A stretch of 64,000 nt of DNA from an uncultured Porphyromonadaceae bacterium (GTDB lineage Bacteria > Bacteroidota > Bacteroidia > Bacteroidales > Muribaculaceae). The notes under the pieces were generated by a model. That model searched no databases and was not told where the DNA came from. It was given only the letters and a program-made list of their open reading frames with translations. Shown here piece after piece: positions 9,284 to 19,428 of the stretch; position 1 is the first letter of the stretch, and each line of letters starts with the position of its first letter. The position numbers and the translations under genes are program-made. Location of the stretch: contig CAMJZI010000003.1 in NCBI GenBank assembly GCA_946410185.1, forward strand, positions 1 to 64,000. Direction: 5' to 3'.

Positions 9284-11062
9284 ATGGACTCCATGCCTAT
9301 CACCGTAGCGCTGCCGCACTTCAAGAACGACATGAGCATTGCCCGCGCCCAGATGGACGTGACGGGCACCATGCCCCCATGCAAAGGTCTTGACGAGGAC
9401 CTTGTCACCGAGATGCAGATGTGCTACATCGAGTTCCTGATCTCCAACAAGCGGGATCTGGAGGCCGAGCAGGTAATCGAGGAGTTCATCTATGATGACG
9501 AACGCATGCAGCAATTGCCCGAGCTATATGCCGCTTGGCTATGGCTCGCACGCATGACGTTGCTCATCGATGGCGGCAATGCGTCGCTCTCGCTGGGTGC
9601 TGCCGAGAATGCCTTGCTCGTGCTCTCGGGGCACCAGGGTAAAAAGAACGAGGATTTCCATGCCATCGTCGCCGCCTTGCTGTACAATTTGTCACTTGCC
9701 CATCACGACATGGGCGACAACAGCAGGGCTGCCAAGGAACTGACCAAGGCCCAGCAAATCCTGGAACGCCTGGTCAAGCGCAACGAGACCCGCTTCTCGG
9801 CCATGCTGCTCACCTCGGTCAAGGCCTCGACCGAGGTCATCAAGTCCAAGACCAAGCAGATGAATGTCCTGGCTCATTACCAGAGCGCCAGCGAACTGTA
9901 CATGAGCGAGTTGAACACGGGTGATGCCAACGCTACCCGCGATGCCATGTCCAACCTGGTCGACACCCTGGGCAAGGAAGGCGACATCATGCTCGAGATG
10001 GGCAACAGCCGCAATGCCGTCAAGTATTACACCAAGGCCCTGCGTTATCAAAAGAAACTGGGCGAGAAGATGGGGCATCGCGAACTGCTCCTGTCCATCG
10101 GGCTGGCCAAAGCGCTCATGAGGCTCATCAACCGCAGGGCTGCGGCCGAGCAACTGCTGCGCTCGCTGCTGCCGCTGGCTCAACGTCTGGGCGCGAGTGC
10201 CGAGGCTCACGAAATCCAAGACCTGCTTAACAACAAGAATAAAAACACTAACATCATGACACTGCTCAAGAGTATTTTCACCGCTGTCCTCATCATCGTG
10301 AGCACACTGGGTGTAAATGCCCAGCTCATCGTTGGACACCGCGGCTCGCAGTGGGGGGTCGAGAACACCCGCGCTGCATTTATCAATGGTGCCAACGCAG
10401 GCGCTTGGGGTCTGGAATGTGACATACGCGTGACTGGTGACGGCACTTTTGTCGTCAGCCACGACGATAATTACAAGCGTCTGGGAGGCCCCGAGACCAA
10501 GATTGCCGACATGCCCACGCTCGACATCCTCACAACACAGCTGACCAGCAAACGCCACGGCGTCACCTATGCCGGTACGCCATGCACCCTGGGCGAGTTC
10601 CTCGACATCTGCAACGAGTACAACGTCACGCCCGTCGTCGAGGTGAAAGTGTGCACCAGCATCCACAGCAACACCCATGCTCCCGACGAGCCCGTGTTTG
10701 ACGGCATTCCCGCACTCATCAACCTCATCGACCAAAAGCAGTGCAGCGACTGCGTTGTCATCATCTCGTTCATGCCCGGGGTAGTGGACTTCATTCACCG
10801 TCACTACCCTGACATCACCGTCCAGGTGCTGGCTGGCGACAGCGACGGCACCATCGACGAGTGGGTGGACTGGTGCATTGAGCGAAACATGGACCTGGAT
10901 GTCGTGCACACCATTGTCACCAAGCAGGCCGTGGACCGCATGCATGCCGCGGGCCTCAAGGTGAACACCTGGACCGTGGATCGTGTCGAGGACTTTGAAC
11001 GCGTCAAAGCCGCCGGCGTGGACTACATCACCACCAACGCTCGCTTCCCCAAGGAACTATAA
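9284..11062 (+). CDS. TPR-like N-terminal region fused in frame to a secreted-type glycerophosphodiester phosphodiesterase
   Basis: Residues 1-324 helical/TPR-like; in-frame ATG at 10256 begins MTLLKSIFTAVLIIVSTLGVNAQLIVGHRGSQWGVENTRAAF (signal peptide + GDPD HRG motif). Confidence 0.75.
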   Translation: MDSMPITVALPHFKNDMSIARAQMDVTGTMPPCKGLDEDLVTEMQMCYIEFLISNKRDLEAEQVIEEFIYDDERMQQLPELYAAWLWLARMTLLIDGGNASLSLGAAENALLVLSGHQGKKNEDFHAIVAALLYNLSLAHHDMGDNSRAAKELTKAQQILERLVKRNETRFSAMLLTSVKASTEVIKSKTKQMNVLAHYQSASELYMSELNTGDANATRDAMSNLVDTLGKEGDIMLEMGNSRNAVKYYTKALRYQKKLGEKMGHRELLLSIGLAKALMRLINRRAAAEQLLRSLLPLAQRLGASAEAHEIQDLLNNKNKNTNIMTLLKSIFTAVLIIVSTLGVNAQLIVGHRGSQWGVENTRAAFINGANAGAWGLECDIRVTGDGTFVVSHDDNYKRLGGPETKIADMPTLDILTTQLTSKRHGVTYAGTPCTLGEFLDICNEYNVTPVVEVKVCTSIHSNTHAPDEPVFDGIPALINLIDQKQCSDCVVIISFMPGVVDFIHRHYPDITVQVLAGDSDGTIDEWVDWCIERNMDLDVVHTIVTKQAVDRMHAAGLKVNTWTVDRVEDFERVKAAGVDYITTNARFPKEL

Positions 11063-11136
11063 ACGAGAAACCGCCGATTATTATGGGCCTAAGGCTCATC
11101 TTTCACAATGAACCATGCCCATGTCGGGCATACTCA

Positions 11137-11174
11137 CAAGGGACGGATGCTCATTACCGAACATCCGTCCCTTG
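11137..11174. terminator. Hairpin terminator
   Basis: 13-bp perfect stem CAAGGGACGGATG...CATCCGTCCCTTG between converging genes. Confidence 0.8.
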
Positions 11175-11203
11175 CTATATCTACCCGCGGCTTTACAGGA
11201 GCA

Positions 11204-11881
11204 TCACATGCCGTAGAGCGACCCTACGGCACCTTCCTGAATCTGCTGCAACAGGCCAGGATTGCTGATTAACTGATAAGCCTGGATGATCGACCACACT
11301 ACCATCACCACAACAGTGATGATGACCCATTTCTTGGCCGAAGCCGAGGCCGCGTCGGCACCAGCAACGTCACCGCTCATAAACTTGGACTTGACACTGT
11401 TGGCCTTGAAGATGGCGACGATACCAGGTATCAAGCCGATAAAATTGCACAAGCACACCAGCGACAGCACAGTGACCAGAACCGACTCGGTGAGCCACGT
11501 CTTGGGCATCACCCGATTACCCGGCTGGCTGGTACTGGGGCCATACTGCGGCTGGGCATAAGGCTGGTTGGGCACGCCCTGGCCATAGGGTGTGCCATAG
11601 GGCACTGACGGCGTCGTCGATTGTCCGCCAAAGGGAGGCACCTGCGGCAACTGGGTCTGGTCTCCCATGGGCGGCACTGGCGGCAACTGGGTATCAATGT
11701 TTCCAGGATTGAAGGTCTGCCCTGAGAGCAACGCCATCAACTCGGGCACCTGGCTGGCCGAAGTCCAGTTGGGCATTCCCTCACACCACACGAGCGAGTT
11801 CACGGTCAGTCCATGCAGCAACAATTCATTGGGTTCAAATGGGCCAGCCTGCTGGCCATTTTCTGCAATATAGTATTTCAT
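11204..11881 (-). CDS. GYF_2 domain + Pro-rich linker + CD225/dispanin-like membrane protein
   Basis: MKYYIAENGQQAGPFEPNELLLHGL...VWCEGMPNWTSA (GYF_2); PPVPP/YGQ-rich linker; two TM segments with CNFIGLIPGIVAIFKANSVKSKFMSGDVAGADAASASAKKWV. Start moved to the internal Met at 11881. Confidence 0.8.
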   Translation of the reverse strand: MKYYIAENGQQAGPFEPNELLLHGLTVNSLVWCEGMPNWTSASQVPELMALLSGQTFNPGNIDTQLPPVPPMGDQTQLPQVPPFGGQSTTPSVPYGTPYGQGVPNQPYAQPQYGPSTSQPGNRVMPKTWLTESVLVTVLSLVCLCNFIGLIPGIVAIFKANSVKSKFMSGDVAGADAASASAKKWVIITVVVMVVWSIIQAYQLISNPGLLQQIQEGAVGSLYGM

Positions 11882-11986
11882 AATCGATGGGATGTTTATT
11901 ATACTACTAATCTGTCGCAAAAATAGTACCTTTATTTTAAAAATCCAATGTTTTCCTGTCGTTTTTTTCGCTATTTGACAAAACAA

Positions 11987-12022
11987 CTTGCCGCATGGTG
12001 CCAGTAGACACCATGCGGCAAG
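11987..12022. terminator. Terminator hairpin downstream of the frd/sdh operon
   Basis: 14-bp perfect stem CTTGCCGCATGGTG...CACCATGCGGCAAG, then TTGTTTT on the minus strand. Confidence 0.85.
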
Positions 12023-12051
12023 GATATGTTCAGGATGTTTCTAATCGCGAT

Positions 12052-12807
12052 TTAGTCGCTGCACTTGGCACAGATGAACTCGCGGTTCAGGCGGGCGATG
12101 TTGCTCAGCTTGATGTTCTTGGGGCACTCGGCGGCACAGGCACCGGTGTTGGTACAGTTACCAAATCCGAGCTCGTCCATCTTGGCCAGCATGGCCTTGA
12201 CGCGGCGCTTGGCCTCGGCGCGGCCCTGGGGCAGCAGCGCGAACTGGCTGACCTTGGCGCTGAGGAACAGCATGGCCGAACCGTTCTTGCAAGCGGCTAC
12301 ACAGGCACCGCAGCCAATGCAGGTAGCGCTGTCCATAGCCTCGTCGGCGGCCTCCTTGCTGATGGGGATGGCATTGGCATCCTGGGCACCGCCGGTCTGG
12401 AAGCTCACATAGCCGCCAGCCTGCTGGATCTGGTCAAAGGCGTTGCGGTTGACCATCAAGTCCTTGATCACGGGGAAAGCAGCACTGCGCCAGGGCTCAA
12501 CGGTGATGGTGTCACCATCCTTGAAGCGGCGCATGTAGAGCTGGCAAGTCGTGGCCCCCGTGGCGGGACCGTGGGGATGACCGTTCACATACAGTGAACA
12601 CATACCGCAGATGCCCTCGCGGCAATCGTGGTCAAAGGTCACAGGCTCCTCGCCCTTCTCGATGAGTTGCTCGTTGAGGATGTCCATCATCTCGAGGAAG
12701 GAGGTGTCGGTGGGGATATCGCGCATCTCGTAGGTCTCAAAGCGGCCCTCAGCATGAGCGTTGGCCTGACGCCAAACCTTAAGTTTGAAACTTATATTTG
12801 TTTCCAT
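12052..12807 (-). CDS. sdhB: Fumarate reductase/succinate dehydrogenase iron-sulfur subunit
   Basis: [49 protein letters not shown]. Confidence 0.95.
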   Translation of the reverse strand: METNISFKLKVWRQANAHAEGRFETYEMRDIPTDTSFLEMMDILNEQLIEKGEEPVTFDHDCREGICGMCSLYVNGHPHGPATGATTCQLYMRRFKDGDTITVEPWRSAAFPVIKDLMVNRNAFDQIQQAGGYVSFQTGGAQDANAIPISKEAADEAMDSATCIGCGACVAACKNGSAMLFLSAKVSQFALLPQGRAEAKRRVKAMLAKMDELGFGNCTNTGACAAECPKNIKLSNIARLNREFICAKCSD

Positions 12808-12838
12808 TGTATTCGATGAATTTTAAAAGGGTGGTTGA

Positions 12839-14839
12839 TTATGACTTATAGTTACGCGTCTGGACCTTGATGGCCTCGTAGTGGAGCGGCTCCTTGATGA
12901 GCGTGGGAGCGGTCTCGTCGTTGCCGTTGTACTTCCAGCAAGCGACATAGAAGAAGTTCTCGTCGTCGCGCTTGGCCTCGCCTTCCTCGGTCTGATGTTC
13001 CTCGCGGAAGTGGCCACCGCAGCTCTCGTGACGGTTCAGTGCGTCATAGGCAATCAGCTCGCCCATGGTGATGAAGTCACGCAGGCGGAATGCCTTGTCG
13101 AGCTCCACGTTCATGCCCTCTTGAGTGCCGGGGATGAACAGGTTGGTCTCGAACTCCTTGCGCAGCTCCTTAAGTTTCTTCAATGCGGTCTCCAGGCTCT
13201 CCTTGGTGCGGGCCATGCCCACATATTCCCACATCACGTTGCCCAGCTCCTTGTGGATGCTGTCAACCGAGCGCTTGCCATGGATACTCATCAGGTTGTC
13301 AAGATCGGCCTGAACCTTCTTCTCGGCAGCGTCAAACTCGGGCGAGTCGGTCGAGAAGTGGGGCACGGTAATCTGGTCGCTCAGGTAGTTCTGGATGGTG
13401 TAAGGCAGCACGAAGTAACCGTCGGCCAGACCCTGCATCAGCGCCGAAGCACCCAGGCGGTTTGCACCGTGGTCACTGAAGTTGCACTCACCGATGGCGA
13501 ACAGACCCTTGATGCTGGTCTGCAGCTCGTAGTCAACCCAGATGCCACCCATCGTGTAGTGGATGGCGGGATAAATCATCATGGGGTTGTAATACTTCAC
13601 ACCGTTGATCTCGTTGGCGAGTTCGCCAGGATTCACGTCGGTGATTTCCTCATACATGTCAAACAGGTTGCCGTAGCGCTGGCGGATCACGTCGATACCC
13701 AGGCGGTTGATGGCCTCGCTGAAGTCGAGGAACACAGCCTTGCCGGTGTTGTTCACACCATAGCCCTTGTCGCAACGCTCCTTGGCGGCGCGGCTGGCCA
13801 CGTCGCGGGGAACCAGGTTACCAAAGGCGGGATAGCGGCGCTCCAGATAGTAGTCACGCTCCTCCTCGGGGATATCACTACCCTTGATCTGGCCTGCCTG
13901 CAACTTCTTGGCGTCCTCGATGTTCTTGGGAACCCAGATGCGGCCGTCGTTACGCAGCGACTCACTCATCAGCGTCAACTTGGACTGCTTGTCACCGTGC
14001 ACGGGGATGCAGGTGGGGTGAATCTGCACGTAGGCCGGGTTGGCAAAGTAAGCACCATGGCGGTAGCAAGCCATCGCAGCCGAGCAGTTGCAACCCATAG
14101 CGTTGGTGCTCAGGAAGTAGGTGTTACCGTAACCACCAGTGGCGATAACCACAGCGTGGGCGGCAAAGCGCTCGAGCTTACCGGTTACCAGGTTCTTGGC
14201 GATGATACCGCGGGCACGGCCGTCGATGATGACCACGTCGTGCATCTCATAGCGGTTGTAACTCTTCACCTTGCCGGCATGGATCATGCGGTTCAGGCTC
14301 GAGTAGGCACCGAGCAGCAGCTGCTGGCCGGTCTGACCCTTGGCGTAGAACGTGCGGCTCACCTGAGCGCCACCAAACGAGCGGTTGGCCAGCAGGCCGC
14401 CATACTCGCGGGCGAAGGGAACGCCCTGTGCCACGCACTGGTCAATGATATTGTTCGACACCTCGGCCAGGCGGTAAACGTTGGCCTCGCGGGCGCGGTA
14501 GTCACCACCCTTGACGGTGTCGTAGAACAGGCGGTAAACCGAGTCACCGTCGTTCTGATAGTTCTTGGCTGCGTTGATACCACCCTGAGCGGCAATCGAG
14601 TGAGCGCGGCGGGGTGAATCCTGAATGCAGAAGTTCAATACATTAAAGCCCATCTCGCCCAGCGTGGCGGCTGCCGAAGCACCAGCCAGACCGGTACCCA
14701 CGACGATGATGTCGAGCTTACGCTTGTTGGCGGGGTTGACGAGTTTCTGGTGAGCCTTATAGTTGGTCCATTTCTCAGCGATGGGTCCCTCGGGAATCTT
14801 GGAATCGATGGGCTGAGCGTTGATCTTAGTTTCTTCCAT
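12839..14839 (-). CDS. sdhA: Fumarate reductase/succinate dehydrogenase flavoprotein subunit
   Basis: [70 protein letters not shown]. Confidence 0.97.
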   Translation of the reverse strand: MEETKINAQPIDSKIPEGPIAEKWTNYKAHQKLVNPANKRKLDIIVVGTGLAGASAAATLGEMGFNVLNFCIQDSPRRAHSIAAQGGINAAKNYQNDGDSVYRLFYDTVKGGDYRAREANVYRLAEVSNNIIDQCVAQGVPFAREYGGLLANRSFGGAQVSRTFYAKGQTGQQLLLGAYSSLNRMIHAGKVKSYNRYEMHDVVIIDGRARGIIAKNLVTGKLERFAAHAVVIATGGYGNTYFLSTNAMGCNCSAAMACYRHGAYFANPAYVQIHPTCIPVHGDKQSKLTLMSESLRNDGRIWVPKNIEDAKKLQAGQIKGSDIPEEERDYYLERRYPAFGNLVPRDVASRAAKERCDKGYGVNNTGKAVFLDFSEAINRLGIDVIRQRYGNLFDMYEEITDVNPGELANEINGVKYYNPMMIYPAIHYTMGGIWVDYELQTSIKGLFAIGECNFSDHGANRLGASALMQGLADGYFVLPYTIQNYLSDQITVPHFSTDSPEFDAAEKKVQADLDNLMSIHGKRSVDSIHKELGNVMWEYVGMARTKESLETALKKLKELRKEFETNLFIPGTQEGMNVELDKAFRLRDFITMGELIAYDALNRHESCGGHFREEHQTEEGEAKRDDENFFYVACWKYNGNDETAPTLIKEPLHYEAIKVQTRNYKS

Positions 14840-14876
14840 TTGTGTTACAAATTTTAAAAGGGTTAATACTCAGCGA

Positions 14877-15533
14877 TTAGAGGGCAAAGAACCAAGTGAA
14901 GTAGCATGCCTCTACAGCAAACAGGATAAACACGATGGTGGCCCACCACTTGGAGATGCACTGCCAGCGGGGAATCCACTTGTCATTAGCGGTGCCCAGG
15001 GTCTGGAAAGCACTCCAGAAACCGTGGCTGATGTGGAACCACAGGGCTGCAAACCAAACGAGGTAAATGGGCAGCACCCAAATGTGGCTGAAGGTAGCCT
15101 GCAGATAGTAAGAACCAGGCATCACATGGTCACCCATGAGTTCGGGCAACTGCATCTTGGCCCAGAACTGGCAGAGGTGCAGAAGCAGACCGCAGCAAAC
15201 GATGATACCAAGCACGAGCATGTTCTGGGAAGCCCACTCGACGTTTTGGGGACGGGCATTCACAGCATAGCGGTTGTTACCGCGCGCCTTGCGGTTCTGG
15301 AACGTGAGAATGAAGGCGTAGATGATGTGAATCGCAAAGCCGGCAGCCAACACGAGCGTGCCTGCCACAGCATACCAGTTAGCGCCCAGAAATTCACAGA
15401 TGGCGTCATAGTATTCAAACTTGATGACAGCAACTGCATTCATCAGCGCATGGAATGTGACGAATAGGACGAGGAAGAGGCCGGTAACCGACATCAAGAC
15501 CTTACGTCCTACAGATGAATTAGTTAACCACAT
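14877..15533 (-). CDS. sdhC: Succinate dehydrogenase/fumarate reductase cytochrome b subunit
   Basis: Multi-TM, conserved His in HISHGFWSAFQTLG; operonic with sdhA and sdhB. Confidence 0.93.
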   Translation of the reverse strand: MWLTNSSVGRKVLMSVTGLFLVLFVTFHALMNAVAVIKFEYYDAICEFLGANWYAVAGTLVLAAGFAIHIIYAFILTFQNRKARGNNRYAVNARPQNVEWASQNMLVLGIIVCCGLLLHLCQFWAKMQLPELMGDHVMPGSYYLQATFSHIWVLPIYLVWFAALWFHISHGFWSAFQTLGTANDKWIPRWQCISKWWATIVFILFAVEACYFTWFFAL

Positions 15534-15684
15534 AAAAATTGTTGTTTTTTAGTTATTAATTGAATTGTTAATGATTTAATCGCACAAATATCTTGCAAAG
15601 ATAGTAAAAATTCCCGATTTCACAGTGTTTGGCACTCAGTTTTTACTTTCGGGACATTTACACGGGGCTGTTTATCGAGAGAAA

Positions 15685-15713
15685 GGGCGCCCGCATCATC
15701 ACTGCGGACACCC
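15685..15713 (-). terminator. Terminator-like hairpin
   Basis: GGGTGTCCGCA...TGCGGGCGCCC then TTTCTCT on the minus strand. Confidence 0.6.
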
Positions 15714-15739
15714 CTCCAGAACATGATTATGTATTTTGG

Positions 15740-16693
15740 TTATAACTTGATGGCAAGCCTGAAACTCATGTCGGTCGAAGCCCCATAGCCGGCCTCGGGC
15801 GTGAAATCATACATCGAGCGCTTGCTGACTGTGGCGCGCCAGGCTGGAGCCATATAGCCACTGCTGCGGCGCATGAGGCAACCATAGCCCATGTCATCGG
15901 GAGAAATATCGCTGCTATCCTTGCCCGTGGGGTCTACCGCTCCATCGGCGGCCCAGCTATAATTGCTCGAGAAGTTATCGCTCACGGCCTCATAGGCATT
16001 CCCGCTCATGTCATACAGCCCCAGCTCGTTGGGCTGCAACTGCTTGACATCGTGCAGGGTTTCCTCACTGTTCTCCATGGTCCAGGCCACCTCGGCGCAA
16101 TTGTCACTACCGGCGTAGCGATAACCCTGACTCTTGACACCACCGCGGGCAGCCCATTCCCATTGGGCCTCGGTGGGCAGAACAAACTCGGCTCCGGCGG
16201 GAATCAATTCATGCTCGTGGGCATATTGATTCAGGGCTTCGATAAAATGAATCATCTCGCTGTAGCGCTGACCGTTACATGGCTTTTCGGCACCCTTGAT
16301 GGCAAAGTAGTCATCCTCGGGCAAGATGGCATTCCACAAGGCCTGGGTGCACTCGGTCTCGGCAAGGTAGAAATCGGTTACGGTGACCTGATGCACGGGG
16401 CCCTCGCTGGCTCCCACGGTGTAGTCATCGACATAGCCGGGGGCGGTGGGGTCATCACTCTGGGCTCCCATGTAGAATGTGCCACCCTCGATGCGAATCA
16501 TGCGCAGGGACACACCATTCACGTCATAGTCGATGAAATCGGGGGCCGGCTCGGGATTGATCGGCTCAAAGGTGATACTGTCAACTGCCTCGACAGGCGT
16601 TGCCACACCATTCTGCCAAATCCAAATATTGGTTTGTGCCATAGCGGTCGATGCCATGGCAAGCACTGCAAGTGAGAGTAATAACTTTTTCAT
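15740..16693 (-). CDS. Secreted SUMF1/formylglycine-generating-enzyme-like protein
   Basis: Signal peptide; MIRIEGGTFYMGAQSDDP...GPVHQVTVTDFYLAETECTQALWNAI; FVLPTEAQWEWAARGG; GLYDMSGNAYE. Confidence 0.88.
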   Translation of the reverse strand: MKKLLLSLAVLAMASTAMAQTNIWIWQNGVATPVEAVDSITFEPINPEPAPDFIDYDVNGVSLRMIRIEGGTFYMGAQSDDPTAPGYVDDYTVGASEGPVHQVTVTDFYLAETECTQALWNAILPEDDYFAIKGAEKPCNGQRYSEMIHFIEALNQYAHEHELIPAGAEFVLPTEAQWEWAARGGVKSQGYRYAGSDNCAEVAWTMENSEETLHDVKQLQPNELGLYDMSGNAYEAVSDNFSSNYSWAADGAVDPTGKDSSDISPDDMGYGCLMRRSSGYMAPAWRATVSKRSMYDFTPEAGYGASTDMSFRLAIKL

Positions 16694-16748
16694 GATCTTT
16701 TATGCTTTCTTGATTTTGTTATCATTGATAGATGATAATTCCTGATGG

Positions 16749-17228
16749 TTAACGCTTCATGATTTTCATGGCCTGATTGCCGGCACGCACAATGTAGATG
16801 CCGCCAGGCAAACCGCTCACATCGATGCACGAGACTCCCTCGCTGGCAATGCCACGGGCAAGCAGCATGCCACCCACATTAAACAAGGCCAACGCATCGC
16901 CCTGCCGGGCACCAGCGACATAAACCGCGGTTTCATCGGCCCACACGCTCAAGTCGTTCAATTTCAAGGCCCCTTCCACTTCTTCCAGACCGTCGCTCGC
17001 GACGGGTGTGAAGATCAGGGAATGACTGTTGGTAGCATAGTCGATACTCGTGCCGTCATTGAGCCGGACGACGGCCCGATGCTGGTCGGTCAAGTCGATG
17101 CACCGCACGTCAGCCAACTCATACTGGGCCATCTCACCGCTGTCCAGAGGCATGACCGTCAATGTAGACGCCTGGCCAGCCACAAGCGCAGCCAGTGCCA
17201 ATGCCACCGAAATAAATATTTTCCTCAT
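16749..17228 (-). CDS. Small secreted protein with T9SS type A-like C-terminus
   Basis: Signal peptide; C-terminus GDALALFNVGGMLLARG...LPGGIYIVRAGNQAMKIMKR. Confidence 0.7.
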   Translation of the reverse strand: MRKIFISVALALAALVAGQASTLTVMPLDSGEMAQYELADVRCIDLTDQHRAVVRLNDGTSIDYATNSHSLIFTPVASDGLEEVEGALKLNDLSVWADETAVYVAGARQGDALALFNVGGMLLARGIASEGVSCIDVSGLPGGIYIVRAGNQAMKIMKR

Positions 17229-17379
17229 TGTCGTTCAGTTATTATTTTTATGTTGAATAATTCCGCCGCAAAGGTATTTACTATCCACCACCCGGGTAAT
17301 CCCCAAAACAGGGTAAATCACGCATAACTATTCATCACAAATGACGATGCTACACTGGACATTTATATAACAAAACCAA

Positions 17380-17411
17380 GTCCCACAAGTGCCGTCAAGC
17401 ACTTCTGGGAC
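17380..17411 (-). terminator. Terminator downstream of queA
   Basis: GTCCCA..AAGTGC/GCACTT..TGGGAC stem, then TTGGTTTT on the minus strand. Confidence 0.75.
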
Positions 17412-17442
17412 CCGAAAAAATGTCTCTTAAATAACTATTGAC

Positions 17443-18498
17443 TTAGTCGTTGAGGATGAGCATGGCATCGCCGTAGGCACCAAAGCGGTACTTCTCATCG
17501 ATTGCGACCTCATAGGCGTGCATCGTCTGTTCGTAGCCACCAAAGGCTGCCTGGGCCATCAGCATGATGGAATATGGCATGTGGAAGTTGGTCACCAGGG
17601 CGTCACAGGTGGTGCACTCATAGGGCGGGAACAGGAACTTGTTGCTCCACCCGCCGTAGGGCTTGATGTGGCCGTTCATGCCCACGCAGGTCTCAAACGC
17701 CCTCAGCACCGACGTGCCGATAGCGCAGACCTTGTTGCCGCCGTCGCGCAGGGTATTGACCTTCTCGGCCAGCTCGACGCTCACGTCCATTTCCTCGCTG
17801 TCCATGCGGTGCTTGCTCAGGTCCTCGACGTCGATGTCGCGGTAGCTGCCCAGGCTGATGTGCATGGTGATGAAGTCGCGGTCGATATCATAAATCTCCA
17901 TGCGGCGCAACAGCTCACGCGAGAAGTGCAAGCCTGCGGCGGGAGCCACCACTGCACCCTCCTTGCTGGCAAAGATGGTCTGGTAACGCTCGGCGTCCTC
18001 GGGCTCGGCAGCGCGCTGGATGTAGTAGGGCAACGGGGTATTACCCAGGTTGTACAAGTCCTTCTTGAACTGGTCGTGGTCGCCGTCATAGAGGAAACGC
18101 AGTGTGCGACCGCGCGAGGTGGTGTTGTCAATCACCTCGGCCACCATCGAGTCGTCCAGGCCAAAGTACAGCTTGTTACCGATGCGTATCTTGCGTGCCG
18201 GCTCAACAAGCACATCCCACAACTTGTTGTTGGGATTCAATTCTCGCAGCAGGAAGACCTCGATGCGCGCACCCGTCTTCTCCTTGTTGCCGAAGAGCTT
18301 GGCTGGGAACACCTGGGTATCGTTGAACACAAACAAGTCGTGCGGATTGAAATACTGAAGTATCTCCTTGAACACTCGATGCTCAATCTCGTTACTGCGC
18401 TTGTGCAACACCATCAAGCGGGACTCGTCACGCACGGGAGCGGGATATGAGGCGATGAGTTCCTCGGGCATCCGGGTATTGAATTCTGAAAGTTTCAT
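17443..18498 (-). CDS. queA: tRNA preQ1(34) S-adenosylmethionine ribosyltransferase-isomerase
   Basis: ASYPAPVRDESRLMVL; FVFNDTQVFPAKLFG; VAPAAGLHFSRELL. Confidence 0.96.
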   Translation of the reverse strand: MKLSEFNTRMPEELIASYPAPVRDESRLMVLHKRSNEIEHRVFKEILQYFNPHDLFVFNDTQVFPAKLFGNKEKTGARIEVFLLRELNPNNKLWDVLVEPARKIRIGNKLYFGLDDSMVAEVIDNTTSRGRTLRFLYDGDHDQFKKDLYNLGNTPLPYYIQRAAEPEDAERYQTIFASKEGAVVAPAAGLHFSRELLRRMEIYDIDRDFITMHISLGSYRDIDVEDLSKHRMDSEEMDVSVELAEKVNTLRDGGNKVCAIGTSVLRAFETCVGMNGHIKPYGGWSNKFLFPPYECTTCDALVTNFHMPYSIMLMAQAAFGGYEQTMHAYEVAIDEKYRFGAYGDAMLILND

Positions 18499-18522
18499 AC
18501 TTTTTATATTGTTAGTCCTTAG

Positions 18523-19380
18523 TTATTTGATTTGGGAAGTGCGTTTGGGTGGCAGGTCACATTTCCTGGCCTGTTTGCGAGCTTGCTGCTCGGCCTTCAT
18601 GCGGGCCGCACGCTCTCGGTTCTCCTGGCGCTCGCGCTCCAGCCTCTCGGCGGCGGCTTGCTCGGGCGAGACATAGGTCTCGTGATCAAGCTTATCGACC
18701 AGCCCATCGAGGGTGAGGCACTTGTCGACGGTGACATCGCCCACGCGGGTCCGCCTCAGCGCTGTCAAGTGGGCACCGCTGCCCAGAGCCTCGCCGATGT
18801 CACGCGCCAATGCCCGGATATAGGTGCCCTTGCTGCACACCACGCGGATTTGCAACGTGGGCTCCTGGGGCAAGCCGCACTGGAGCACTTCTATCTCGTC
18901 GATAACGAGGGTCTTGGGCCTTATTTCCACATCCTGCCCCTTGCGCGCAAGCTTGTAGGCCGGCTTGCCGTCTACCTTGCAAGCCGAGAACGAGGGTGGC
19001 ACCTGCTCGATGCTGCCCGTGAACTGCTCCTGCAGCACGCGGTCGATGAGGGCACGGTTGATGTGCTTCCACTCAAATGTGGCATCCACCTCGGTCTCCA
19101 GGTCATAACTGGGCGTCGTAGCCCCCAGACGCAAGTCGGCGATATATTCCTTGACACCTGCCTGCAACTCATCGATGCGCTTGGTGGCATGACCCGTGCA
19201 CAACAGCAGCACGCCTGTGGCGAGCGGATCAAGAGTGCCTGCATGGCCCACCTTGACCTGACGGGTCTTCAGGTGGGTGCGCAGCACAGCCCGCACCTTT
19301 TTCACGGCCGCAAACGATGTCATGCGCAACGGTTTGTCAATGCAAAATATTTCGCCTTCTATCGGGTTGAGCATATTCAA
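18523..19380 (-). CDS. truB: tRNA pseudouridine(55) synthase
   Basis: FCIDKPLRMTSFAAVKKVR; KVGHAGTLDPLATGVLLLCTGHATK. Confidence 0.96.
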   Translation of the reverse strand: MNMLNPIEGEIFCIDKPLRMTSFAAVKKVRAVLRTHLKTRQVKVGHAGTLDPLATGVLLLCTGHATKRIDELQAGVKEYIADLRLGATTPSYDLETEVDATFEWKHINRALIDRVLQEQFTGSIEQVPPSFSACKVDGKPAYKLARKGQDVEIRPKTLVIDEIEVLQCGLPQEPTLQIRVVCSKGTYIRALARDIGEALGSGAHLTALRRTRVGDVTVDKCLTLDGLVDKLDHETYVSPEQAAAERLERERQENRERAARMKAEQQARKQARKCDLPPKRTSQIK

Positions 19381-19428
19381 AAATATCAGTTAATGATGAG
19401 TTATGGTGTGCCCGGACACGTGCGTCCG

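Noticed and set aside
9692-10945. 417-aa minus-strand ORF antisense to the TPR/GDPD ORF
   Set aside because: Coding evidence (GDPD motifs, operon direction) is on the plus strand.
12881-14617. 578-aa plus-strand ORF antisense to the flavoprotein gene
   Set aside because: Strong homology is on the minus strand; the antisense ORF is low-complexity (H/V/L-rich), as expected from GC-rich codon bias.
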